This document shows positions 35,968 to 47,629 of a stretch of 64,000 nucleotides of DNA, piece after piece. A model generated the notes under the pieces. The model was not told where the DNA came from and searched no databases. It was given only the letters and a program-made list of their open reading frames with translations. Each line of letters opens with the position of its first letter. Position 1 is the first letter of the stretch. Source of the stretch: Antedon bifida (taxonomy: Eukaryota; Echinodermata; Crinoidea; Comatulida; Antedonidae); contig OY727096.1 of the NCBI GenBank assembly GCA_963402885.1, forward strand, positions 22,735,820 through 22,799,819. The letters are read 5' to 3'. A program made the translations under genes and the position numbers.

Positions 35968-37170
35968 TTACAAGGATGATTCAATTTCCAATTTTTTCCT
36001 TCCAATGCGAGTTTTTTTGTTTTCACATTCTTCGTTGTCTGTTTCACTCTGGTTGTCACTATGTTTCACATTTTCGTCCAAAGAATCAACAAAACTGTCA
36101 CACAATTGTTTTGCACTTAATGTACTTGTGTTTGTGATTAAAGTGCGATGGAAATTATCAAGATTAACATCCATTACTCCATTTTTCTCGGAAATAACTG
36201 CTTTGAAATCATAGCCCCATTCAATCTCATTTGGTAAATAAGAAGTTCTTACTTGCGTTGTAGTACCAGTTGCCTCGACTATCCCTTCCAGAATTGCAAT
36301 GATTTCAAAATCTGACTCTAATAAAGTTTCTTTACTATATTCATATAATGGGCTTTCTTCATTTATTTCATGAGCTATTTCAATTGGCCACACAAGAAAG
36401 ATCCGGTCTAAGCCATATTCATGCCCGATATTAATGTCAAAAACCTGAAATGGTACATAACAGCCCTCTTTAGTTATGTGATGTTTCACCATCTGCAATC
36501 GAATGTGGCCTTCTACAATTGGACTTTTTCGAAGATCACCAAGTCGAAATTGAAAAATTAGTCTACCATCCTTCATTGTAATACATGCTGTTTTACTGAA
36601 CATGATGGTTTTTGCTCTTAACTTCGGACGAGAAAATTTGGCAATAAAACTACCAATAATAAAGGCTTCCAACAGGTTGGACCAAATGGTTTGAAAAACA
36701 AGAAAAAACATAGCCTCTCCACATTCCTCGGTGGGACAACGAAAACCGTAGCCAATAGTAGTTTGTGTTTCAATGCTGAACATGAACGCAGATTTCCAGT
36801 TTTTAAAGTTACGAAAACAGGGTTTCCATTCTTGATTTTCAAGATTGTCAAAATCACCTCTATTAAATGCTATGGCATAGTAAATGCAACCAAACAAAAA
36901 CCAGTTAAGAAAAAAACCAAGAATCACCATAATGAGGTTGTATCGCCATGGCATATCCACAGAAGTTGTAAACAAGTCTACAGCATATCGCCTTAAGTTT
37001 GCACGGATCGATGGGGTAACATTACAGCGTCCATTTTTTTCTACCAGACGTTTCCAAGTCTCTTCCTTTTTAATTGGAATAATCTGATGATGATTTGAAC
37101 TAACATGGTTCCTGTAATTTTTGGCTTCAATATGATTTCTTCCTTCACTTGAAAATCGTGTGTCTGCCAT
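35968..37170 (-). CDS. KCNJ-like: Kir channel, 400 aa, Glu at rectification site
   Basis: A complete Kir subunit in one coding exon. The true start is the ATG at 37170; the open frame extends ten codons further only from a TTG, and an in-frame TAG lies above that. The signature RLVEKNGRCNV is at 41-51, the slide helix at 65-76, M1 at about 77-102, the filter TIGYG at 138-142 and M2 at about 152-178. Glu168 is at the Kir2.1 D172 position, as in Kir4.1. The PIP2 loop reads RPKLR (181-185), so the Lys equivalent to Kir2.1 K188 is Leu. The cytoplasmic pore Glu in IVEGH (Kir2.1 E224 region) and in IVEATG (E299 region) are both kept. The tail is acidic, then basic, and ends ESSL, a possible class I PDZ ligand. 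It is the most diverged of the three complete channels. A perfect CRE lies 440 bp upstream. Confidence 0.97.
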   Translation of the reverse strand: MADTRFSSEGRNHIEAKNYRNHVSSNHHQIIPIKKEETWKRLVEKNGRCNVTPSIRANLRRYAVDLFTTSVDMPWRYNLIMVILGFFLNWFLFGCIYYAIAFNRGDFDNLENQEWKPCFRNFKNWKSAFMFSIETQTTIGYGFRCPTEECGEAMFFLVFQTIWSNLLEAFIIGSFIAKFSRPKLRAKTIMFSKTACITMKDGRLIFQFRLGDLRKSPIVEGHIRLQMVKHHITKEGCYVPFQVFDINIGHEYGLDRIFLVWPIEIAHEINEESPLYEYSKETLLESDFEIIAILEGIVEATGTTTQVRTSYLPNEIEWGYDFKAVISEKNGVMDVNLDNFHRTLITNTSTLSAKQLCDSFVDSLDENVKHSDNQSETDNEECENKKTRIGRKKLEIESSL

Positions 37171-37611
37171 CCTTTTATTGTAAAGCAAAAGCAATGTCAA
37201 CTTGATTCTCTAACTAGCAGCTCTACAATTTAAGAAACATTGTATGGTATAACCAGCAATAACCAGCTTGGATCTGGTAGTGTTCAAAAGCTGACAAAGA
37301 ACAAAACAAGTAACAACTCACACAATAGAATTAGCACACAAAAAAATCAATCATATTAGCTGTACTCAAGGATCTTATTTCACTATTCTTAATTTCTCAA
37401 AGAAATAAACGTATTCCGAAACCTAATTATAAATTATGAGAAATATTCCTCAACAATAGTACTACACCAGATGAAATGTGTGCTTCTAAATAAAGGCTAT
37501 GGTAAAATGTTAAAGCAGTTGTCACTTTCTAGATTGATCCATTTTGTATATGGGGTGAATAATTTAAAACACAACAATAGATCATATTGTTATACTATTA
37601 AAACCGACGTT

Positions 37612-37619
37612 TGACGTCA
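37612..37619. promoter_or_regulatory. Perfect CRE palindrome upstream of Kir gene
   Basis: TGACGTCA, 442 bp upstream of the ATG at 37170. In animals this is the CREB/ATF consensus site. Whether it is used is unknown. Confidence 0.4.
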
Positions 37620-40509
37620 CAAAATAATTGACACAGTCATTTATTGTCTGTTTAATTGATTTTTCATGACATTCATTAATGTTTTATTTGATCATTTCTG
37701 TAATACATTAGTAACTTCAATTCGCAAAGTTCTCCAAACTGAAGTTCCAAGGCCATGAATGCTGAAAAATTACACGATCTTGATACGTCATTACAATACA
37801 TTGACTGTGTTTATGAAATTTTTGAGAAACCAGAACATCAAAGAACCGGAACATCCTTGAATCTACTCACGTTCATAAAAACCGACTACAAACATTTTGC
37901 GCGGAAGCAGCGTACTGTCAACGGTGGATAATTTGCATAGAATTGTTATAAAATTTGTTGTATCTCAAAGGTGATTGCACACTCCCAAAGAACTGGTGCG
38001 TACCCTGCAAGTTTACCGGGTCTAATCCGGCATTCTAAACCTTGCTAAATCCAGCCATTATAAACTTGTTGAATGATTAATTACAAAGTTGTCCAGGGAC
38101 AGCCCCCTACTTTACTTAGTTCAGCATAACAACTCCCTGGTTCCCTGGTTCAGCTTGTTTATTTTACTGACCTATATGGTGATCTATTGAATTAATTATT
38201 CACACCAAACAAATATTTAAATACTTCTTTAATGATACTTCTGTGTATATAAATATGCTCTTCATATAATATTAATTTTCAAATACAATATTTGAGTTGT
38301 TAATATTAATAATGCTAAATAGTATTTTTTTGTGCTATTAATATTGTACTTATTTTAGCCTTATTTAATTTTATTAATATTAGTTAAATGCTAATTGTAT
38401 ATGTTGATATTTTTTATCTCTCTTATCTTTTTAACCTTCGGCTGCCTTGTATGATTTTAATTGATGAATAAAATAATGAATTAATGAAGTTATTGATATA
38501 TTGGATCAATAAAGTTTTAATTATTAGATCATTCTTAAATATTATATACCAAGTAAACAGGATATATACAGTTACGTCTAAAACTAGATCAGATGATAAT
38601 AGTCTAAATATTCTTAATTATATTTCCTTAAAGTATTATTTTCATTTGATGTTTCAATATTTTTCTAAAACTATATTTTACAGGAAAACCAGTACTGTCA
38701 ACGGTGGACTGAACAATAATCTGGTAAACATATTATAATTTTTTCTCTTACAAAACTGAGTTTACAAAAATATATGATAAATAACAAATCAATCTAAATG
38801 CCTGCATTTTACAAGGAATTGATATAAATACAAAATAATGATATAAACATTACTTTACTGTAGCAAACAATACAAAAATTACTTTAATAGCAAATATACA
38901 AATACCTGTATTAGTTTAGTTAAAACAATATAAATATTACTTTCCACCATGGTTTACAAGAATCAAATTAAATGGACGACTAATGATTGTTATAAATATC
39001 ACTTTAGTCTATAGTAAAAAAACAGCTCAAAACGTAACTGTTGCTTTTAGAATGTTTATGTACAGAGATAGAGCATAATATGGAATTGTCATAAGGGTCA
39101 AAAAGTGGACTGAAGTTGATAAGTAAATACCATCATTTTAGTATGTTAAAGTATAAAAAAAATACTACAAATATTCTAAAACAAGATTGCTTTGACTGGA
39201 TGATTAAATGATGCATAACTAACAAAATTGCTAATAGGTATCATCAATGTTGTACTAATGTTGATGAGATATCAAAACCGGTGTTATACAAACGTGACAA
39301 AACATTTCAAATCAAAGCGTTAGTTTCTCTATATAATACTCAAATCTTTTTTAGCTGTTTTATTACATACAGTAATTTCACACCAATCTCTCATCACTAA
39401 ATCATTTGTTTCTCATAATTGGGGGAAACGCATGAAAAAGTTATATTTAAACCAACTAAATGTCAACCGCAGAAAACCGTAACGATTTTTAGAAGAAAAA
39501 AAATATCATTATAAAGTTATAATCAATGTTTTAGGACTTAGTTGTTGTATGGTTGTTATTAATGCAAGGAGTTATTAGCCTTGAATTAAAGTAAATTTAA
39601 GATATCCATATGAAGTCACTGTTACTTTTATACAGTAATGAATTGAAATAAATAAACATTGGATCTGATGAAACTATAGGTTTAGTTATCACCTACCCAC
39701 CAAAATTAGAAATAAGGTGCCCAAGAAGACAACATAATCAGTGAGAAGAAAGTGCAAATAATATAGAATGTATGGTAGTAATTATGTAATGCTGTAGCTT
39801 CATTATTTATATTATGCATTGTTTTGCTGTATATATAACTTAAATATAATTTTTTTTTGCATAAAAATTCTTTAAAATGTATTGCTTTGGAAAGTTTTTG
39901 GCATGATTAATTACAGATTATAAAAATAAGGCACAAAATATTTTAAGGTACAATTTCCTCAGCTCAAAAACTGTTATAACACAAATATAAATACATATTA
40001 GGCAATACCACATTGGTATTTACTGTATAAGTACATACTTTAAAAGTAGAGCCCAATATCATCATATTTACCTAATGCAGTGTTGAAAGACATTATTAAC
40101 ATTGAAAGCATATATTCTTGATAATGAGCTACTTAGAGATGATACATTTAAATAAGACCTTACTAACATATTGCTAAACTTACCTACTATTATTGGAAGT
40201 AAATTACTTAAGGCAATTTGTGGACATAAAATGTGTGTTCAATACTTGGCACTATAATATTATAGTTCCATGGTAACACCAAGGGTCTAGTGCAAATATG
40301 AAGTATTTATTTGCATGTGTTTGTCATCGAAGGAATGTCACATTTTGTGAAAGATTTTTTTTAATCAATGCACATACAAAAATAAATACAAAATACAATA
40401 ATCTACAATATTGCACTATACATAAGAAGCCATCCATCACTTCTCAAGTTTGTTGACTACTTTACAGGACATCAACCAATTTATAGGTGTGCTTACCCCC
40501 TTTCTTTGT

Positions 40510-41095
40510 TGATAACTATGCTTTCCCCTCAATTCATAGGCACATGTTCCATATTATTGTCCTATACCTTTGTAGGGCACTAATTAAATCCTACCAACTA
40601 TGCTGGCTCCTGGCTGGCACATTTTCCAGCCATGTCTCAATCCCAAAAAACAGGAATCTTATTCATTATACCTTCTGTTGACTATATCCATTAAAATAAT
40701 AACTATGCTTTCCCCTCAATTCATAGGCACATGTTCCATATTATTGTCCTATACCTTTGCAGGGCACTAATTAAATTCTACCAACTATGCTGGCTCCTGT
40801 ATTCACAGGAACATTTTCCAGCCATGTCCCAATCCCAAAAAACAGGAATCTTATTAATTACACCTTCTGTTGACTATATCCATTAAAATAATAACTATGC
40901 TTTCCCCTCAATTCATAGGTGCATTTTCCAGGTGCATTTTCCAGGTGCATTGTTCTGTACCTTTGCATGACACTAATTAAATCCTACCAACTAAGCTGGC
41001 TCCTGTATTCACAGGAACATTTTCCAGGTGTGTCCCAATTTTTACAGGAATCTTATTAATTACACCTTTTGTTTACAACATCCATTAAAATAATA
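40510..41095. repeat. About 190-bp tandem repeat, three copies
   Basis: Units start with AACTATGCTTTCCCCTCAAT at 40513, 40701 and 40893. Copies 1 and 2 are close. Copy 3 carries an extra small tandem GGTGCATTTTCCA. It is noncoding. Confidence 0.88.
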
Positions 41096-41321
41096 AATCT
41101 TGTATAATATCCACTTTTTTACATTTTTACTATCATCATAGTATTTATTCCTATACAGTACTTATTTATCTAAATCTAAATTAAAATGCATAATGTTGCA
41201 GTTCATAAAATATTAGTTTGGTTGATTACATTTTTATAATTATTATTTGTTATTATATTAATATTTTTAAAATCTGTTTTTAAATAGGTTTATCATAGTG
41301 CCCAAATTTGTGTAGTGTTAT

Positions 41322-41633
41322 TTAAAGATGTATTGTCCCAAAAAAATATGAAAAATAAAGATTAATAAAATCAGACTTTGAATAGATTATTTTGTAGTTT
41401 TAACAAAGTTAATCACTTTTGTAGAAAAAAAAAACGTGAACAAATTAATGTTTTCACTTATAAAATGAATGGTCAAAAACCCATTAGCTGGCAGCCAATT
41501 TGACTATGTTTTGCTTTAAATTACAGTTTTTTAGGTAAATACATTTTTTTCAATAACATTTTTGGTCAAAGTGGATAACTATTAGGCGACATTAAAATGG
41601 CATTATTTTTTCAGGGGGACAATACATCTTTAA
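41322..41633. mobile_element. MITE family B, copy 1 (312 bp)
   Basis: Inverted ends TTAAAGATGTATTGTCCC (41322-41339) and GGGACAATACATCTTTAA (41616-41633), both bounded by TTAA, which may be the target site. The interior is AT-rich and noncoding. The right end overlaps the last codons and stop of the FAM234-like gene on the minus strand. Confidence 0.85.
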
Positions 41634-44600
41634 TACTTTTATTCTGACCATCATTGTATATGCCATCACCATCCAATCCCATATAGCCAAACCATCCACT
41701 ATTAAGCAGTTTAATTTCTGAATTACCATTGCATTTGTCACAACTTTCTGACTTAGTAAACGTTGTATTTTTGTTGAGTGGTACTCTAAACAAATTGCGA
41801 GTGTGAAGTTTTAAACGTTGTATTGTTAAGGAACTTCTTACATAATACATATCATCAAGAACAACGGCATCACGGCTGTACAAGTTTATCAAATCCAAAT
41901 TCCCGTCAAAATCTATATCACTTATTGCTCCTAATCAAGTAGAGACATAAAGAAAGTGTCTGTGAATGTATTGGTTTAGTTGTATGGATATCAATCATAA
42001 TAGCTGTCATGTGCTTCTGTTTTGTATTATATTTATTAAAAATGTATGGTCATCTTTTGATAGAATCAGTTCCATTTTTTTATATTCATTAGTTTTCTTT
42101 ATGATTTTAAAATACCAGAAATATTTCTTTTTGTTATTCAATTACAGTATTATTTCATGTGCATTTTTGCATTGCTCCCCACCTCTACACAGTTTTGATG
42201 GTTTATAGGTCCAGGTGATGACTAACAACACATCGATTGACCGATTGAAAGCTCCCTAATTAGAATAATTTAAAAGGTTTCATATGTGTATACTTACCAG
42301 TAGCAATAATTGTTGCTGCAAAGACAGTGCATTCAGACCCATCCTCTTTTTCTACTTCCCGTTTCCGATGGTGAGTGGTTTTTTTTGTATTTTCTTCTCT
42401 CAAAAGCTCATCATTAGTTGTTGTAGATATATTTTGATTAGGTTCATTTTCTTTATTTGTGAGTTCTGTAAAGCAATTTTCAAATACATATTAAAACCAA
42501 AAACACAAAAAAATAGTTGTTTTTGCTTGAAAATAGTATGAAAAAATGTATAACTTTAAAAGATGGAATGTACAAGCCTAAAAAACCTAGTTAGGTTAGG
42601 TAGGTGCCTGTTTGTAGCCTGTTTAAAACTGATGGTGCCCCTATGGAATATGTGAGAATTTTACAAATTGTTACCATAGCGATATGTGTCTGCTTGTACC
42701 CTGGTTAGAATTGATGGTGCCCTCATAGAGTCTCTGTCAACCATTAGTAACTCTGCCTCATCCAATAGCAATGTTTCGTTATCGCAATTTTCACTGCCCG
42801 AATCTGCATGACGTTTCTTGTGATCACCATGATGATGCATTGGGCACTTAGCATGGTTATCATCCAACTGAAAATATACATTGTTGTATGGTTGTTACTA
42901 GGGGCAAAATTTAATACCAAAAAATTGTCTATTTTAATTCTAATCTATTTCTACAAAGATCTAAACTCTACTCTAAAGTATTTGTGTCTACTGCAAACAT
43001 TGTAAATATAATTTTATAAAGCCTTACAAAGCATGATTGTTGCAATGTAAATCTTCTACCAATTAACCAAAATATAAAAGCTGATTTGTGTGAACCCTGG
43101 CTGACAGATAATGGAGAATTCATCATCCTTCGCTGTGACAATGCAGTTGTAGACCACAATGTTGAGCCATCTCTCCCATCTAGAATTGCAACCTGTGAAA
43201 AAGTTATATTTTACTCATATAATATTCTGACATTTGGAAACTTCGAAAAGTTATTATAATTATAATACAGTATCCTTCTTAAGATACAAATTAGCATACA
43301 TAAAACTGTAGTATTTGAATTAACTCCTTGGTGGTAAACATATATTTTGTACTAAAAGTTTTGTAACAGTAGCATGATTTTTAAAGCTCTGTCTACACTA
43401 TCAAACTAGATTGACAAAAAAATGTGTGATGTGCCCAGATATGGTAGTGATGTGCCCAGATATGGTAGTGATATACCCAAATATGGTAGTGATATGCCAT
43501 CATCATGTCCACATCACATTTTTTGTCACATAAAGTTTTATAGATAGTTTTAAAAGAGAACCAAAGTGATTATGTGTATGAATGTCTTACAGTGTTTTGA
43601 TGGTATACTGGCCATGTACCAAGTGATAAACACACCATGATGTCAAGGTACGCATCATCATTAAAATAACCAGGCGAAGGAGTACTGTGAATAATGAAGA
43701 TGGTTATGTTTGACATATACATGATAACAACATCATGAAATTGAAAGAGAAAATGAGGAGATACAGATTATGTAACTAACTCCAAAATAACAAAATAAAC
43801 ATATTATAATATATCCATATGTTGTGTATACATGAGAATATAAAACAACTTGCGTGGTTATAATTTCAATATAAGGTCTGGCAATATGATTCAATGGTGG
43901 CTATGATATAACATGATAAAATACACAGGTGGATGTTAAAACAGATGTACATAATTACCTGTATGATTGATAGCCTTCAAACCTTTGACCTGTTGTCCAA
44001 ATTATGCTAAGATCATTACCATTAAGAACTGTACAAGTTCCATTGAATAATGACACAATAAGATCATTTACTCCATCGTTGTTTATATCTGCTAAGATTG
44101 TTGGTACCATTACACCACTGGTTCCTTCTGACCTATAAATATGTATAAAAAGGTAGGTAACCATATTATTTCTGAACGTGGGATATGAACTGCAAGGAGC
44201 ACATTGTACTATGTTGTCTTTTCCTCCAAGTATTGTATAACCATGTACTACAACTGAGTGAACTGAGAGTTCTTATCTGGTCTTTCTTTATGTTTCCTAA
44301 TCACTAAGTGCTGTATAAATTATTAATTGACAAGGATACAGTATTCTGTGACATTGAAAATATCCTTTTACTTTACAGCATCTGTCAACACCTCTTGGAG
44401 TACGTCTTTTCCTCCCAAGTATTTTACCGCCATGTACCACAACTTAGTGAACTGAGAGTTCTTATCGGGTATTTCTTTATGATAGTCAAGTGTCCTAATC
44501 AAGTGTCCTAAGTGCTACTTATAAAAGATGTATAAATTATTGACAAGGATACAGTATTCTGTGACATTGACAATATCCTTTTACTTTACAGCATCTGTCA

Positions 44601-47600
44601 ACACCTCTTGGAGTATGATATTTTAAAATTAAAAAAGATGCACTATTCAAAAAGTAAAGTATCTCTTAATAACAATAGAACTCATTACTCTGCTCAGAAT
44701 TATACAAAAGTCAATTAAAGAAATAGACAATAGATTTACCTCATTATTTCTATCATATTTGCATCATCAAGACTGCTGCTTTCTCCCCATTTCAAGTTAT
44801 ACACGTCAGATTTGAGTATCTGAAGATTTACCTTTTCTGGTGTTGTCTCCATTACATAGCAGTATAGATCTCTTAATGAGATCCCAAACAAAGACCCTAA
44901 AAGCATAGATCAAATGAAGTCAGTAAATTAATGTTGGTTATCATAGATCACATATTATTTGATTTCATAAAATAAATATCTCTTCAAAGATACAGCTATT
45001 CTAAACCTATGTGTATAGATTTGATCTGTAATTGTTTGTTTTGTTTTTTTATTTGTAATTGTAATCATATATCAATCAGAAGAGTTTCACTTTAAAGTTT
45101 CTTTTCACTCATGACAAAGTTCACTCATGGTGAAATAATATGTGGAGTTTCTTGTTATTTTACACAGCAGAAAATGTAATAAAAACTCACCTTGAACTGT
45201 CTCTCCACCTGAGCCAAATAGAATGTAAATAGCTCCATTTTGATGTGTGTATAAGGTAATGGCTGAATAAGTTTCATGCTCATCTGACATGTTTAGATAT
45301 CTTCCTAGTGATAAACCAGTTTTACCAGACAATAAAAGGATTCTCCCAGCCTCTCTATCTACCTCCTGCATGTAAGAGAATCAATGCTTTTTTAATCTGG
45401 AAGACCCTATAAAATTTACCTTTCAAAAGCAAAAAGAGAAACCCCAAAATTCCTAAAATGGCAAGAGGTTGGTCGGTTGTGTGTGTGTTTGTTTCTTCCT
45501 ATTTTTGTTATTTAGCAGGATTACTCAAAAAGTTAAATAGCTGTATGGGAACACATCATAACATTTGCATATGCCTAGGTGGAGGTTTCCGCACTCCGAG
45601 TGCCTTTCTAGTTTCGTAAATTGAATCAATGTAAATTGAGAGAAAATCTATGAGAAGAAAGTAACAGCATAGAGTTGTACAATCTGACATCAAAGTACCA
45701 CATGCATATGTAATAAAGAATTGGTACTGCTGGATTCAGGTTATAAAACAAATCAAACCGTGTTGTCATTACATAGTGATAGTTGTATTGAGTGTTGTTT
45801 TTTACCTCAGGTTTATATTTGTAGTTACCACCATGGTTGACTACAATTTCTTCTACTCCATCACCATTTAAGTCTGGTACAATCTGTGGCTGATAAAAGT
45901 TCCATAAGGAATTACTGTAAGAATCATCAGCTGACCAAATCATGTTACCTGTAAGAAATGTTGTGGTTAATTTAACTTGCTTGATTTAGTAGAAGAACCC
46001 CTATTATTGGGACACCCAATATGTGTCTTCTTAATAGTAGTGTCCCCTGAATAGGGCTTGGCTGTTATAGTGTTACTGTTAATATATATTGACTCTTGTC
46101 ATTTCATATAGTAGTTAAGTGTCTATAGTGGTGCCCCTTAAATATGGGTTGGCTGTAGTGTTAAAACATATGTTGCCTCAATAGGAAATTGCTCCCTTAA
46201 TAGGGATGTCTCAAAGGAGGAGTTCCAGATTTTTGTAATAGTAATCACTTTTTTTTTATTGCATATTGCTTAGCTTATATAGGAAATACTAACTCCATTT
46301 AATTTCACAGGGAAACTCCCTAATTTCATACCGGTTCTAATATTAAGAGCCATGAGTTGTGCACCACGGCCAGCAACAATGCAATCTTTAAATCCATCTC
46401 TATCTACATCAAGCTTGCCACAGTTCATAGCAAATACATCATTATCAACATTTGTTTGCCAAAGTAAATCACCACTTTTACCATCAACTCCCTGTATTGC
46501 TCCTAGACATGGAGCACTCATATCTATATAAAAAAAACAACATGTTAGTTACTTACAAAGAGTGACTTGCCTTCTCTAGTTATTTACTTTTTGTTAGTAC
46601 ACTTACACTATTTATAAAATAGTATTCCTTTGATCTTTGTAATTCCAGCTCAAATGTATGTATGACACACCATGTGTGCCAAAATGTATCCTTTTACCAA
46701 CACTAATTTACTAGAATCTAGACTAATAAAGTGTTGCTTTTAGATTTACAAATACAAATAAAGGAAGTTATTTATTTATTTAAAATTAATAAACAGAAAA
46801 ACAAGCTTACTAATACTCTTGCAAAAATCTGCTCTCAGTATTGTTGATCTTATTAGTGTATACACAAAATCTAAAACTTCATCATCATTTATATGTAATA
46901 AACGCACAACAGACTCGCTGGAATACAGTCTTGAAATATTTTCCCAAACAACTTCAGAAGAAAAGTTGAAATTGGTTGAGTTTGATGACTCTAATAAATC
47001 TTCAATTTCAATTTGAAGAAGAAATCCAAATAAAATGCCCATTATAACTAAACATATCAATGTCAGACAGAACGAACGACAATTTGGCTGTTTTTGTTTA
47101 GTGTGTGGTGTCCGAACAGTGAGACTGAAGTGAGCATTTGTAACTGTCTCAAGTGGATTCTGAATTGTAGGCTGGTCATCTTGGATGTCTGGTTCATTGG
47201 GTAGTTGAAGTTTACCATTACCAGCAACAGGTGGTAAAAAGACATCGTCCTCATCACTATCATCACTAGCTGACGGCAATAGAGCAACTGGCAGATACCC
47301 TTTTCTTTTACTTCTTAGGTCTACAAAAGAGAATTTTAATTTAGAGATCAACACTGTCAGATACAGTATCTTCGTATCCTTTTTGTATACAGTAGTGTGT
47401 GAACTCCAGAGCGATGTGATTGGGTTTATATTTATTACGCCACGATTACAACACTGATTTTGAAAATTAAGTCAAGTTTAAAATTAGGCGGCGGCCTGCC
47501 TACCTACCTAAGCCCAAGCTAGGCCTAATAGAGTAGGCCTGGCCTTCCTAGCCTATTTTATAATATTATTGTTTTTGAGCCTAAACATTCACATAAACAG

Positions 47601-47629
47601 GATCAAAACGTACCATTAAAAAGCGCCAT
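41611..47629 (-). CDS. FAM234-like: FAM234/ITFG3-like type II membrane protein with FG-GAP repeats, 12 exons, 768 aa
   Basis: Exons (5' to 3'): 47629-47614, 47320-46811, 46523-46332, 45948-45806, 45365-45191, 44896-44740, 44132-43959, 43684-43591, 43192-43028, 42867-42675, 42465-42298, 41930-41611. All junctions are GT-AG and phases match throughout. The N-terminus (MALFNDLRSKRKGYLP) is followed by an acidic stretch SDDSDEDD and one membrane helix at about 89-109 without a signal peptide, so the rest should face outside. Sequons follow the helix. Calcium-loop-like FG-GAP motifs are DVDRDGFKDCIV (214-225), DLNGDGVEEIVV (265-276), DINNDGVNDLIV (413-424), YFNDDAYLDIMV (462-473) and DIDFDGNLDLIN (667-678), a pattern of the FAM234A/B family. 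It is longer than the vertebrate proteins as I recall them, partly through a charged insert (exons 10-11). Function is poorly known. The final residues and stop come from a MITE end. Confidence 0.87.
42173..42256. mobile_element. MITE family C, partial copy
   Basis: Matches the right part of the element at 13604-13844: CACAGTTTTG.TGGTTT.TAGGTCC, then GATGAC..ACAACACAT.GATTGAC, ending GAAAGCTCCCT. The left end is missing. It lies in the last intron of the FAM234-like gene. Confidence 0.65.
43381..43547. mobile_element. MITE family A, copy 4
   Basis: The left end TAAAGCTCTGTCTACACTAT is well preserved, followed by three tandem units around ATATGGTAGTGAT and a decayed right arm (TTTTTTGTCACATAAAG). 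It is intronic, between exons 8 and 9 of the FAM234-like gene. Confidence 0.8.
44216..44614. repeat. 188-bp tandem duplication, two diverged copies
   Basis: Units begin GTCTTTTCCTCC at 44216 and 44404 and end near CAACACCTCTTGGAGTA. They differ by indels including a small internal AAGTGTCCTA repeat. It lies in the intron between exons 6 and 7 of the FAM234-like gene. Confidence 0.85.

Larger units (their letters stand above)
37171..41321. other. 5' flank of the fourth Kir gene and 3' flank of the FAM234-like gene
   Basis: It holds the Kir promoter region with a CRE (37612-37619), a possible LINE 3' tail near 38400-38486 (CGGCTGCCTTGTATGATTTT followed by TGAATAAAATAATGAAT) and a three-copy tandem repeat (40510-41095). 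The remainder is AT-rich and I see nothing in it. Confidence 0.4.

Noticed and set aside
37171-37200. Ten extra N-terminal codons of the fourth Kir gene
   Set aside because: They need a TTG start; the first ATG is at 37170 and is well placed before the Kir N-terminal domain.
38398-38486. LINE 3' tail (CGGCTGCCTTGTATG ... TGAATAAAATAATGAAT)
   Set aside because: It is suggestive of an L2-type tail but too short and without coding sequence; mentioned only in the spacer note.
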